Of a stretch of DNA of 64,000 nt, positions 53,702 to 62,015 are shown in pieces. The stretch comes from Pyrococcus sp. ST04 (GTDB lineage: Archaea > Methanobacteriota_B > Thermococci > Thermococcales > Thermococcaceae): the NCBI RefSeq assembly GCF_000263735.1, contig NC_017946.1, positions 351,348 through 415,347 on the forward strand, written 5' to 3'. The notes beneath the pieces are model-generated. The model was not told where the DNA came from and did no database searches. It saw only the letters and a program-made list of their open reading frames with translations. Numbering within the stretch: position 1 is the first letter of the stretch; every line of letters starts with the position of its first letter. A program made the translations under genes and the position numbers.

Positions 53702-53758
53702 AGGCGATGATCGACGTTCTCCTTGCTGAGCTATGATGATGCGAGGTTAGGTGAGCCT
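53702..53758 (+). ncRNA. Box C/D sRNA with a covarying C/D K-turn pair
   Basis: Terminal stem AGGC (53702-53705) pairs with GCCT (53755-53758). C box ATGATCG (53707-53713), D' box CTGA (53726-53729), C' box ATGATGA (53733-53739) and D box GTGA (53751-53754). Guide spacers are 12 nt (53714-53725) and 11 nt (53740-53750), and D' to C' spacing is 3 nt. C box position 6 is C instead of G while D box position 1 is G instead of C, which restores the K-turn pair. Guides predicted 2'-O-methylation of targets reading CAAGGAGAACGU (fifth base G) and CUAACCUCGCA (fifth base C). Confidence 0.78.
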
Positions 53759-53766
53759 TTTTAAAT
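53758..53766 (+). promoter_or_regulatory. TATA-like box of the RlmI-like methyltransferase gene
   Basis: TTTTTAAAT lies 31-39 bases before the ATG at 53797. Its T run also directly follows the sRNA, so it may double as the end signal for lrpA-sRNA transcription. Confidence 0.45.
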
Positions 53767-53796
53767 CCCCCTTTCTATTCTGCATTGGGGGTTGAG

Positions 53797-54987
53797 ATGG
53801 CGAGGGTAGTTGTTGATGCCCAAGCTGCGAGAGCCATAGGAAAAGGTGCAATGATAGTCTTCAAGAAGGGTGTCGTTAGGGTTGAAGGTGAGGTAAAGCC
53901 AGGTGACATTGTAGAAGTTTACACACGTGGCGGAAAGTTTTTAGGAAAGGGCTTTGCGAATCCAAACTCTAACATAATGGTGAGGATAGTTACCAAGGAT
54001 AAGGACGTTGAAATAAACAAGGATCTTTTTAGGGAAAGGATAAAAAAGGCAAACGACTACAGAAAGAAAGTTCTTAGGTATACAAACGTCTATAGAATGG
54101 TATACGGTGAAGCTGACTACCTTCCAGGATTGATAGTGGACAGATTTAACGACATAGCTTCTCTACAGATATCCAGTGCGGGCATGGAGAGATTTAAGAT
54201 GGATGTCGCGGAGGCTATAATGGAAGTTGAGCCGGAGATTGAAACTGTATTCGAGAAGAATACTGGAAGGAGCAGAAGAAGAGAAGGATTGCCAGAAATA
54301 GAGAGGGTTCTTCTAGGGAAGGAAAAATATAGGACAATAATACAAGAAGGAAGGGCCAAGTTCATTGTAGATATGAGAGGTCAGAAGACGGGGTTCTTCT
54401 TAGATCAGAGAGAAAACAGACTTGCCCTAGAAAAATGGGTAAAACCAGGGGACAGAGTTTTGGATGTTTTCACATATACAGGTGGATTTGCAATTCATGC
54501 AGCAATTGCTGGGGCTGAAGAAGTTATAGCAATTGATAAATCTCCAAGGGCTATAGAGACCGCGAAAGAAAATGCCAAATTGAATGGCGTTGAGGACAAG
54601 GTTAAGTTTATTGTGGGGAGTGCATTTGAGGAAATGGAAAAGTTACAAAAGAGGGGAGAGAAGTTTGACATAGTCATTCTCGATCCTCCAGCATTCGTTC
54701 AGCATGAAAAAGACCTTAAAGCTGGATTGAGGGCATATTTTAACGTAAACTTCGCTGGTCTTAACTTAGTAAAGGATGGTGGGATTCTAGTTACGTGCTC
54801 ATGCTCTCAGCACGTGGATCTCCAGATGTTTAAAGATATGATAATAGCAGCAGGAGCCAAGGCTGGAAAGTTCCTCAAGATGCTAGAACCTTACAGAACC
54901 CAAGCTCCAGACCACCCCATACTTATGGCGTCCAAGGATACTGAATACCTCAAATGCCTGTTCCTTTATGTTGAGAATATGCGCTAG
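53797..54987 (+). CDS. SAM-dependent RNA methyltransferase with PUA domain (RlmI-like, m5C type)
   Basis: 396-aa class I methyltransferase. N-terminal PUA-like RNA-binding domain (about 1-80), a linker domain, then a Rossmann fold: VLDVFTYTGGFAIHAAIAG, ILDPPAFVQ and the catalytic VTCSCSQHV. This layout matches 23S rRNA m5C methyltransferase RlmI and its Pyrococcus homologue. ATG 53797 follows GGGGGTTGAG; a longer in-frame start at 53785 is less likely. The end overlaps the convergent USP gene by 4 bases. Confidence 0.9.
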   Translation: MARVVVDAQAARAIGKGAMIVFKKGVVRVEGEVKPGDIVEVYTRGGKFLGKGFANPNSNIMVRIVTKDKDVEINKDLFRERIKKANDYRKKVLRYTNVYRMVYGEADYLPGLIVDRFNDIASLQISSAGMERFKMDVAEAIMEVEPEIETVFEKNTGRSRRREGLPEIERVLLGKEKYRTIIQEGRAKFIVDMRGQKTGFFLDQRENRLALEKWVKPGDRVLDVFTYTGGFAIHAAIAGAEEVIAIDKSPRAIETAKENAKLNGVEDKVKFIVGSAFEEMEKLQKRGEKFDIVILDPPAFVQHEKDLKAGLRAYFNVNFAGLNLVKDGGILVTCSCSQHVDLQMFKDMIIAAGAKAGKFLKMLEPYRTQAPDHPILMASKDTEYLKCLFLYVENMR

Positions 54988-55433
54988 CGGACTATCATGA
55001 CCGGGACGACTATTCTTCCTACAACGTCCTCCAGTAAGGATCCTATTCTTGTCTTTCCACTCTTACCATATGCTCCCATGACAACCATATCGTAGTTTCC
55101 AGAATTTGCCTCTTCAAGCACTTTATCCTTAGCGTGGCCCTCAACTATTTTAAACGAGCAGTTTATTCCCTCCCTGTGTCCCAGCTCAAGTAAGGTTGTT
55201 ATGACCTCCTTAACGCTCTTCTTCATGTCCTTCCATATTGTTTCTTCGAACTCCTGTATTTTCTCGAGACTCTCACTTCTCATGCTCAGGTGAAATGCTA
55301 GGGCCTTTGCTTCTCTTCTATCTAGAACTGAAAATAATGTTACCTTTGCGTTTTTCCTTTTAGCAACTGAAAACGCATAAAGAGCTGCTTTTTGGCTCCA
55401 TTTGCTTCCATCTACAAGTACTAGTATTCTCAT
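54984..55433 (-). CDS. Universal stress protein (UspA family)
   Basis: 149-aa USP. Opens ILVLVDGSKWSQKAALYAFSVAKRKNAKV and has the ATP-site motif VVMGAYGKSGKTRIGSLLEDVVGRIVVPVMIV (G-2x-G-9x-G). Probably binds ATP or AMP. It sits after an ArsB/NhaD-type transporter and a second USP-like gene, and may regulate that transporter. Confidence 0.88.
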   Translation of the reverse strand: MRILVLVDGSKWSQKAALYAFSVAKRKNAKVTLFSVLDRREAKALAFHLSMRSESLEKIQEFEETIWKDMKKSVKEVITTLLELGHREGINCSFKIVEGHAKDKVLEEANSGNYDMVVMGAYGKSGKTRIGSLLEDVVGRIVVPVMIVR

Positions 55434-55439
55434 AGCTCC

Positions 55440-56705
55440 TCACCCATATCTTAGGATCAAAATTAATGAACCTACACCAACTGTTAGCATCATAACTATA
55501 AACCCGACTTTTAGGAAGTCCTTAAATGTTATTCTTATTCCCTCCCTGTATGCAATTCCAAGGACAACTATGTTGGCACTTGCACCTATCGCGGTTCCAT
55601 TGCCCCCTAGGCATGCTCCCAAGCTTAATGCCCACCACAAGGGGTAGGTGTTTAATGTCGACCCCATGCTTTTTATCAGGGGGATCATGGTCGCTGTGAA
55701 TGGAATGTTGTCTATTACTGCACTCAATAGTGCTGATAACCAGGAAATCAAGAGGATTGCCTCGGTTTCATTGTGTATTTGCCTAACTATCCACTCTCCA
55801 ACTTGAGCAATAAAGCCCGTCTCTTCCAAGGAACCGACTATTATGAACAGGCCCCCAAAGAAGAATAGGGTCGCCCACTCGACTTTTTCTAAAGCCTTTT
55901 CTGGGGAGTATCCGCTCCATAGGAGGAGAAGTGATGCTCCTGCTAGTGCAATTACCGCAGGTTCGACACCCAGGGTATCGTGGAGGAAGAAGGAGAGCAT
56001 GACGAGGGATATGACGATTATTGATCTCCTAAACAGCTTCTTATCCCTTATTGCATCTTCTTCTCTAAGGTTCATTATTGCCAGACTTACGGTTTCCCTT
56101 GCTTTTTTCAGTTGTTTTCTATATAAAACGTAGACTAGACCTATCATGAGAATTAGATCAACGAAGGCTATGGGGGTCATATTTTTTATGAACTCATTGA
56201 AGCTCAACTTTGCTGCTGATCCTATCATTATGTTTGGTGGATCACCTATTAGGGTCGCCGTTCCACCGATGTTCGAGGCAAAGATTTCTGCTAGGAGATA
56301 GGGAACGGGATTAACTTTCATCTGCCTGGTTATGTAGAGTAGCATTGGAGTTAGAAGAAGAACCGTTGTGACGTTGTCAAGAAATGCACTTACGAGGGCT
56401 GTGACAATGGAAAAGAAGAGAAGAACTTTCATGGGATCTCCTTTAGATAGCTTCGCTGTTTTTATTGCTATATACTCAAAAAGTCCGCTCTCTCTGCTAA
56501 CGTTTACAACAACCATCATCCCAGCGAGGAGCAAGATCGTGTTAAGGTCTAGGTAATGAGAAACCTTTTCCCACGGAACTATTCCGAGGAGTAGGACTAT
56601 CGAAGCCCCAAACATGGCTGCTACTGTTCTGTGAATTTTTTCGCTTATTATTGCTGCATATACAGCTATGAATACGCTGAGTGCAATGATTTCTGAGATT
56701 TCCAT
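55440..56705 (-). CDS. ArsB/NhaD-type ion transporter (IT superfamily)
   Basis: 421-aa membrane protein with about 11-12 transmembrane segments. Two inverted repeats each carry the superfamily signature: NIGGTATLIGDPPNIMIG and GACLGGNGTAIGASANIVVLG. Candidates are Na+/H+ antiport (NhaD) or anion/arsenite export (ArsB); sequence does not decide. Position between two USP family genes suggests regulated transport. Confidence 0.85.
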   Translation of the reverse strand: MEISEIIALSVFIAVYAAIISEKIHRTVAAMFGASIVLLLGIVPWEKVSHYLDLNTILLLAGMMVVVNVSRESGLFEYIAIKTAKLSKGDPMKVLLFFSIVTALVSAFLDNVTTVLLLTPMLLYITRQMKVNPVPYLLAEIFASNIGGTATLIGDPPNIMIGSAAKLSFNEFIKNMTPIAFVDLILMIGLVYVLYRKQLKKARETVSLAIMNLREEDAIRDKKLFRRSIIVISLVMLSFFLHDTLGVEPAVIALAGASLLLLWSGYSPEKALEKVEWATLFFFGGLFIIVGSLEETGFIAQVGEWIVRQIHNETEAILLISWLSALLSAVIDNIPFTATMIPLIKSMGSTLNTYPLWWALSLGACLGGNGTAIGASANIVVLGIAYREGIRITFKDFLKVGFIVMMLTVGVGSLILILRYG

Positions 56706-56717
56706 AAGTTGGACCCC

Positions 56718-57281
56718 CTAGTATAGCAAGACTGGAATTTTAACATTCTGGAGCACTCTAAGTACTATTGGACTAACAGGATGCGTCTTTGTTGTTTCAG
56801 CACCATAATGTTTTGATATTATTATTAAATCAAAATTATCTGCAATATTCTCAACTATTTCAGCTTTATTTCCAGTTTTCAGCTTTAGCTCGATGGAAAA
56901 TTCCATATTGAGAGAAGATATAAGATTCTTAGCTTCAGCTAGAGCTTTTTCTCCTTTTTCGAGTTCTTTTTTTCTGAACAGTTCTGCTTCTTCTTCTCCA
57001 ATCGTCTCTCTAATAAGCCTGCATACTTCGCCATCTATTACATACAAGATTAGTATATGGGAACCTGGATATGCGGAGACATAATCAAGAACAGTTTCGG
57101 TAGGTTTTTCTGAATATCTATCAAGGGGGAGTATTATTTCTTCAATTTTGGGTATCGTAAACTCTTCTTCCGTAAGAAGGAATTCCTTATATGCCCTAAC
57201 AATTTCTTCATATCTCGGGGCTATGTTTCGGAACTTTCTCAGAATAATGTTTGAAAAGAGGCCCAATGGGGCCACCTTCAC
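56718..57281 (-). CDS. USP-like protein, 187 aa
   Basis: Protein with a C-terminal USP-like end ([40 protein letters not shown]), but without the strict ATP-binding GxxG-9x-G pattern, and a longer N-terminal part. A regulatory partner of the next transporter gene is likely. Start is uncertain: GTG 57281 overlaps the S27ae stop (GTGA) with GGAAG upstream; GTG 57275 is also possible. A longer reading from 57305 would lie inside S27ae. Confidence 0.65.
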   Translation of the reverse strand: MKVAPLGLFSNIILRKFRNIAPRYEEIVRAYKEFLLTEEEFTIPKIEEIILPLDRYSEKPTETVLDYVSAYPGSHILILYVIDGEVCRLIRETIGEEEAELFRKKELEKGEKALAEAKNLISSLNMEFSIELKLKTGNKAEIVENIADNFDLIIISKHYGAETTKTHPVSPIVLRVLQNVKIPVLLY

Positions 57282-57430
57282 TTCTTCCACTCTGTATAGC
57301 CACACTTACCACAAGCCCACCTATCTCCATGGTCGGCCATGAATACTCCCGGCCCGCATCTTGGACAGAACTTGTTCTTTCTTATAACCTTGCCATCCTT
57401 AACGATGTAGAGCTTCCACTTCTGACCCAT
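57278..57430 (-). CDS. rps27ae: 30S ribosomal protein S27ae
   Basis: 50-aa zinc-ribbon ribosomal protein, unmistakable: [38 protein letters not shown]. In eukaryotes this protein is fused to ubiquitin. The ATG at 57430 lies 1 base after the S24e stop, and its ribosome binding site is formed by the S24e codons for EEGE. The stop overlaps the next USP-like start. Confidence 0.95.
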   Translation of the reverse strand: MGQKWKLYIVKDGKVIRKNKFCPRCGPGVFMADHGDRWACGKCGYTEWKK

Positions 57431-57431
57431 T

Positions 57432-57734
57432 TCACTCACCCTCCTCCTTCTTTTCTATTATTCCATCTCTAATCAAGATGTACTCTGGCTCGATGTAGAG
57501 CATTCTCTCTTTATCATAATAGTACTTTGCGTATCCCTTTGAAATGTAGCTTCCGAAGTAGCTCCTTATATACTGAATAACTGTAGTTTCTGGGTTTAAG
57601 TCGAGCATTGCAACGAGCTTGCCCTTGACGTCCTTTCTACTTGGCGTTGGTTCTCCTGGGTGGTATATCTCAAAGTATATCTCCTTCCTTCCTATTAGCT
57701 TGTTCTCCTTAACCTCCGTTATTCTAATCTCCAT
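57432..57734 (-). CDS. rps24e: 30S ribosomal protein S24e
   Basis: 100-aa small-subunit protein: [23 protein letters not shown], then [36 protein letters not shown]. Acidic tail KKEEGE. Its ATG overlaps the end of the dephospho-CoA kinase gene by 11 bases. Confidence 0.95.
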   Translation of the reverse strand: MEIRITEVKENKLIGRKEIYFEIYHPGEPTPSRKDVKGKLVAMLDLNPETTVIQYIRSYFGSYISKGYAKYYYDKERMLYIEPEYILIRDGIIEKKEEGE

Positions 57735-58254
57735 TCCTCACCACCTCCATCTTTCTCATTATCTCAGCGCACCTGCGTTTGCATTCATGAGTTACCTTTA
57801 TAAGCACTATGCCTTCCCGGGGCTGGCCATAAATAACATATGAATTGTAGGGGGCATAGAGGACAGCTGGAATTGTTGCCAAATCTTCCTCTCCATTTAT
57901 AATTATGTGAACATTTTTACCTCGATTAACTAATAGATAGGCCTTTTTTATTGCCTTAAGGAGGGAGAGTGTTATCATTCCAGGGGGATTTTTAACGGTT
58001 AACATTATTGCATTTGTCTTAATATCTGGGCGGTACTCCCTTCTCTCAGTTTTGTGATCGTAAATTGCTAAATTTGGAGTTAAACCAACTTTCAAAATAT
58101 TTTCAGTAACAACATCACCAACAGTTATTAGGGGATTTGAAACTTTGTCCCTAATTTCTAAATACGGTCTTGGTATCTCTCCCCTTATCAGTTTACCCAT
58201 TGGCTTCTTCAGCTCATGCCTTAAGGAGAGTGGAAGTTTGAAAATGACTCTCAT
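57724..58254 (-). CDS. GTP-dependent dephospho-CoA kinase (DUF359)
   Basis: 176-aa archaeal enzyme that performs the last step of coenzyme A synthesis with GTP, as shown for a Thermococcus homologue. Text typical of DUF359: [40 protein letters not shown], and [11 protein letters not shown]-like ([15 protein letters not shown]) with [13 protein letters not shown] read contiguously as [19 protein letters not shown] overlap with the Spt4 gene gives coupling. Confidence 0.9.
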   Translation of the reverse strand: MRVIFKLPLSLRHELKKPMGKLIRGEIPRPYLEIRDKVSNPLITVGDVVTENILKVGLTPNLAIYDHKTERREYRPDIKTNAIMLTVKNPPGMITLSLLKAIKKAYLLVNRGKNVHIIINGEEDLATIPAVLYAPYNSYVIYGQPREGIVLIKVTHECKRRCAEIMRKMEVVRNGD

Positions 58255-58439
58255 CAGCGCACCCTTATCGCATATTTTCCTGGAACTTTTGCTCCAATCC
58301 TCTTTGCTATCTCGCTGTTCTCAACGTCAATAATTATAACTAAATCAAACCACTCCTCACTTAGATCTCTACTTCCACAAACCGGGCACACGTCTTCTGT
58401 CGTTATATAATGACAGTTCCTACAGGCTTTTTCACTCAC
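58254..58439 (-). CDS. spt4: Transcription elongation factor Spt4 (RpoE'')
   Basis: 61-aa zinc-finger protein that pairs with Spt5 on RNA polymerase. Zinc ligands CRNCH and CPVCG; KYAIRV C-terminus. Start overlaps the Rpo7 stop (4 bases). Standard rpoE1-spt4 archaeal pair. Confidence 0.95.
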   Translation of the reverse strand: MSEKACRNCHYITTEDVCPVCGSRDLSEEWFDLVIIIDVENSEIAKRIGAKVPGKYAIRVR

Positions 58440-59002
58440 TTCTTACCCTCCTTCTCCTTTCTCTTTTCTTTCTCTATCCATTCAAACTTTCCAAGGCCAG
58501 GTTGTCTCATTGTTAATCCTATCCTATTCTCCCTAATAATCCTGCTTTTCGGACTAATTGCGATGATTCTGGCCCTTACTGGATCACCAAGTTTGAGAAG
58601 GTACTTCTTCTCTTTGCCGACAAACTGTTTGTTCCTTTCGTCATAAACTACGTAGTCATCCATAAGCTGGCTGATGTGTACTAGGCCATCCATTGGGCCT
58701 ATCCTGATGAAAGCTCCAAAGGGAACAACGTCAACGACAGTTCCTTCAACGACTTCGTGGAGCTTTGGTTCCCATACCAAAACATCAAATACTACTTCAT
58801 GGTACGTTGCCCCATCTCCTGGGACTATTATTCCGTCTCCGACTTCCTTAACTTCGACTATTGATAATATTACACCTTCATCTCTATCATAAGTTCCTTC
58901 ATAAGCCTCCCTGAGCACTATCATCGCGGCCTCTTTAGGATCCATTGTGAACATTCTAGGAGGAATCCTAACAACGTCCTTTACCGTGACTATTTTATAC
59001 AT
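58436..59002 (-). CDS. rpo7: DNA-directed RNA polymerase subunit Rpo7 (E')
   Basis: 188-aa stalk subunit of archaeal RNA polymerase, orthologue of eukaryotic Rpb7. N-terminal RNP-like domain (MYKIVTVKDVVRIPPRMF) and a C-terminal S1/OB fold (VVDVVPFGAFIRIGPMDGLVHISQL). GGAGGAGGAAG precedes the ATG at 59002. The pyrophosphatase gene ends 41 bases upstream. Confidence 0.95.
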   Translation of the reverse strand: MYKIVTVKDVVRIPPRMFTMDPKEAAMIVLREAYEGTYDRDEGVILSIVEVKEVGDGIIVPGDGATYHEVVFDVLVWEPKLHEVVEGTVVDVVPFGAFIRIGPMDGLVHISQLMDDYVVYDERNKQFVGKEKKYLLKLGDPVRARIIAISPKSRIIRENRIGLTMRQPGLGKFEWIEKEKRKEKEGKK

Positions 59003-59043
59003 AACTTCCTCCTCCTCGAGAAAAAAGTTTTAGATAAAGAAAC

Positions 59044-59580
59044 TCACTCCTTCTTTCCGAATTTCTCCTTATACATCTCAATGGCCCTAAGAATTTCTCT
59101 CTTTGCTGCCTCTGCTCCTTCCCATCCCTCAACGATGATCTCCTTACCTTGAAGCTCCTTGTATCTCTTGAAGAAGTGTGCTATCTCATCTAGGAAGGCC
59201 TTTGGAACATCGTCTATGTCTTTCCAATCCTTGAAGTATGGATCCTCTACTGGGACTGCAAGAACTTTGTAATCCTTGTCTCCGCTGTCAATCATCTTGA
59301 AGAGGCCTATAGGTCTTGCCTCTATTATGGTTAGTGGATAAGTTGGTTCTCTCATTATTACCATTATGTCAAATGGGTCGTCATCGTCATACCATGTTCT
59401 TGGGATTATTCCGTAGTCTACTGGGTAGAAGAAGGGGCTGTAGAGAACTCTATCGAGCTTTAGGAGCCCGGTCTTCTTATCGAGCTCATATTTGTTTCTG
59501 CTGCCTTTTGGTATCTCTATTAGGGCATAAACTACCTCTGGAACGTTGGGTCCGGGTTCAAGGTCATGGAATGGGTTCAT
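59044..59580 (-). CDS. ppa: Inorganic pyrophosphatase (family I)
   Basis: Hydrolyses pyrophosphate released in nucleic-acid and activated-substrate synthesis. 178 aa; catalytic motifs [40 protein letters not shown] and the downstream [10 protein letters not shown]. The start follows GGGGGGAG. It may be cotranscribed with rpo7. Confidence 0.96.
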   Translation of the reverse strand: MNPFHDLEPGPNVPEVVYALIEIPKGSRNKYELDKKTGLLKLDRVLYSPFFYPVDYGIIPRTWYDDDDPFDIMVIMREPTYPLTIIEARPIGLFKMIDSGDKDYKVLAVPVEDPYFKDWKDIDDVPKAFLDEIAHFFKRYKELQGKEIIVEGWEGAEAAKREILRAIEMYKEKFGKKE

Positions 59581-59646
59581 TCACACTCCCCCCTGCTTGG
59601 ATTTTCTCCAACAGAAATATCGTGGGGTGGTGGATAGTTAATGCTT

Positions 59647-60492
59647 TTAAATTTTTAGCTCTTCCCACTTTTTCTTCATTAAAATTGCATCTCCCTCTAT
59701 GTTTGGGCTTTCACTTATAACAACCCCTTTAACTCCAAATTCTTTTAAGATTTTCAATAAATCCTCCCATTTAAGATCGCTCTCTTGAAGGTTAAGATGT
59801 CTTTTCTCACCTTTGTCTGAATACTCTATCCCGCTTATGTGAATGTGCATATTCTTAAGTGCTTCCTTACCTAGCTCGTTCTCTATTAAGGTCAGCATTT
59901 CCCTCCATTCTTCTTCTGAATTGCATTTCCCCTTATTCCTAGCATGCGCATGTGCAAAGTCTATTGCTGGAAGAACCATGTCGAGTTCCTGGCTTAATGA
60001 GATGAGCTCCCTCAGATCCCCAAACTGAGTAGGTTTTCCGGTAAGTTCTGGCCTGATCCAGACTTTTATTCCCCTACTCTTTAGTTCCTCAACTATATCT
60101 TCCAAGGCGGATTTTATAGTTTGATATACTTTCTCGGGAGGTTGTTTTAGGTAGTAACCAGCGTGAAAAACTAGACTCCATCCTCCGGCCTCGTAAAGTC
60201 TTTCTGCACTCTGAATTATCCTCCTTTTGCTTGCCTCAATCTTTTCTCTCTCCCTGGCATTTAGATTTATATAATAAGGGGCATGAGCTGTTAGTACCAC
60301 GTCATTCTTTTTTGCAACGTGCTTTATTTTCTTCGCAAGTTCGGGCTTCACGTTAATTCCTCTCACGAATTCTAGCTCCATAGCATCCAATCCTAACTCT
60401 CTCACTCTCTCAATACCGTTTATCGTGGAGGGTTTTGGGGTTGAAAGAGGAATCCCAGCCGTGCCGAATCTCAGCCTGTCAATTTTGAACAT
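59647..60492 (-). CDS. Endonuclease IV-like TIM-barrel protein
   Basis: 281-aa protein of the AP endonuclease 2 / sugar-phosphate isomerase superfamily. Metal-binding residues may be in AHAPYYINL, LVFHAGYYL, PELTGK, IDFAHAHAR and HIHISGIEY, a set like Nfo (H, E, H, D, H). A DNA-repair role for abasic sites is plausible; sugar isomerase is an alternative. The start at 60492 lies upstream of AAATGTTC region and after GAGGTGG. Confidence 0.82.
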   Translation of the reverse strand: MFKIDRLRFGTAGIPLSTPKPSTINGIERVRELGLDAMELEFVRGINVKPELAKKIKHVAKKNDVVLTAHAPYYINLNAREREKIEASKRRIIQSAERLYEAGGWSLVFHAGYYLKQPPEKVYQTIKSALEDIVEELKSRGIKVWIRPELTGKPTQFGDLRELISLSQELDMVLPAIDFAHAHARNKGKCNSEEEWREMLTLIENELGKEALKNMHIHISGIEYSDKGEKRHLNLQESDLKWEDLLKILKEFGVKGVVISESPNIEGDAILMKKKWEELKI

Positions 60493-60589
60493 TTCACCAC
60501 CTCTGTCGAAATTAGGGCTGTCTAAAATTTAAAGATGTTGGAGCACAATTTTTAAATCAACTCGTGGTAAAGTCTTTTGGGATGAAAAA

Positions 60590-60895
60590 ATGGGTGTAAT
60601 AATAGAGTTTTCCCTGATTCCCTTGGGAGAAGTGAGCGTTAGTAAGTACATAGCTAGGGCAATAAAGTTACTAGAAGAAAAAGGCGTCAAATATCAGTTA
60701 ACTCCGATGGGAACAATAATCGAGGTTGATAATCTAAAAGAGGGACTAGAAGTAATTAGAGAGGCCCATGAATTAATGTTCGAGCTGGGAATTAAGAGGG
60801 TTGTCACGTATATAAAGATCGACGAAAGGAGGGACAAAGAGAGGCACATGGAAGACAAAGTTAAATCTGTGATGGAGAAGCTTTCCTCACAATAA
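60590..60895 (+). CDS. MTH1187/YkoF family protein
   Basis: 101-aa ferredoxin-like fold protein of the thiamine-binding-type MTH1187 family: IIEFSLIPLGEVSVSKYIARAIKLLEEKGVKYQLTPMGTIIEVDN. Role unproven; thiamine or similar small ligand binding is reported for relatives. A TATA-like TTTTTAAAT (60549-60557) is upstream, and GGGATG before the ATG. The DUF373 gene follows after 10 bases. Confidence 0.87.
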   Translation: MGVIIEFSLIPLGEVSVSKYIARAIKLLEEKGVKYQLTPMGTIIEVDNLKEGLEVIREAHELMFELGIKRVVTYIKIDERRDKERHMEDKVKSVMEKLSSQ

Positions 60896-60905
60896 GGTGT
60901 GAGAG

Positions 60906-62015
60906 ATGAAAGTTCTTGTGCTGGCAATTGATAGAGACGATGACTTTGGTGTCAAGGCTGGGGTTAAAGGGCCTGTTATTGGGAGAGATAAATGTTTGGA
61001 TGCCGCTATAAAGCTTAGTTTGGCTGATCCAGAAGATAGCGACGCAAATACGCTCTATGCGGCGATAAAACTTTACGATGAACTAAAGGAAAGTGGTGAG
61101 TTTGAGGACGTTGAGGTTGCCCTGATAACAGGGCATCATAACGTTGGAGTAAAGAGTGATATGGAACTCAGCAGACAGCTTGAAGAAGTCCTTAAACAGT
61201 TCCCCGCTGATGGTGTAATCCCCGTAACTGATGGTGCTGAGGACGAGCAGATATTTCCAATAATAACCTCAAAAGTTCCGATAATCAGCACTCGGAGAGT
61301 AGTTGTTAAGCAAAGCCCAGGGATAGAAACTACGTGGTACATCATTGTGAGGTACATGAAGGAGCTTCTAAACGATCCTGAAGTGTCTAAAGTTGTTTTA
61401 GGTATACCGGGATTGATAGTTCTCCTGTATGGCATCGCTAAGCTGGTCTCCATCAAGTATCCTCCAAGTGCTCAGATAGTTTCCTCAACGGTAAGTGGGA
61501 TTGTTATGCTGATAGTTGGCGGTTACTTCTTCATAAAGGGGGTTAAGATAAGACCGTTAGAGCTGATAAGCAGGGGATTCATCACCTTTATTGGCCTTAT
61601 CACGGGACTAATAGTTATCCTTGGAGGTGCAATTAACGTCTACTTAACTCTTGAAAGTATCTCTCAGGAGATGATAGGTGGCATTCCAAGCAGTGACCTC
61701 ATAGCGGTGTTGATATACCTGAATGCTGTTAATCCTTATGCCATCTTAGGAATTGCAATAATACTTCTCAGCAAGACGATTCAGGAATACCTGCGTCGTA
61801 ATACGCATATCTGGTATTATATTACCGGAATTATAATGCTCCCAGCGTTCTGGAAAGTTATAGACATGATAACAAAGTACTCAAATCCATTAATAAAAAA
61901 GACTCCAGGAGATATATTTCTGGGGATTTTCATAGTGGCTATAGATCTCGCAATTAGCGTTCTGGTCGGTATAAAGTTAAGGGAAAAAGTAAAAAGCTGG
62001 GAAGAAAAAGACTAG
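60906..62015 (+). CDS. DUF373 membrane protein
   Basis: 369-aa archaeal protein: soluble N-terminal half with VLAIDRDDDFGVKAGVKGPVIGRDKCLDAAIKLSLADPEDSDANTLYAAI, followed from about 160 by about six membrane helices. Acidic DRDDD may bind metal. Function unknown; widely kept in archaea. Cotranscribed with the MTH1187-like gene. The end overlaps the convergent surface-protein gene by 4 bases. Confidence 0.83.
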   Translation: MKVLVLAIDRDDDFGVKAGVKGPVIGRDKCLDAAIKLSLADPEDSDANTLYAAIKLYDELKESGEFEDVEVALITGHHNVGVKSDMELSRQLEEVLKQFPADGVIPVTDGAEDEQIFPIITSKVPIISTRRVVVKQSPGIETTWYIIVRYMKELLNDPEVSKVVLGIPGLIVLLYGIAKLVSIKYPPSAQIVSSTVSGIVMLIVGGYFFIKGVKIRPLELISRGFITFIGLITGLIVILGGAINVYLTLESISQEMIGGIPSSDLIAVLIYLNAVNPYAILGIAIILLSKTIQEYLRRNTHIWYYITGIIMLPAFWKVIDMITKYSNPLIKKTPGDIFLGIFIVAIDLAISVLVGIKLREKVKSWEEKD

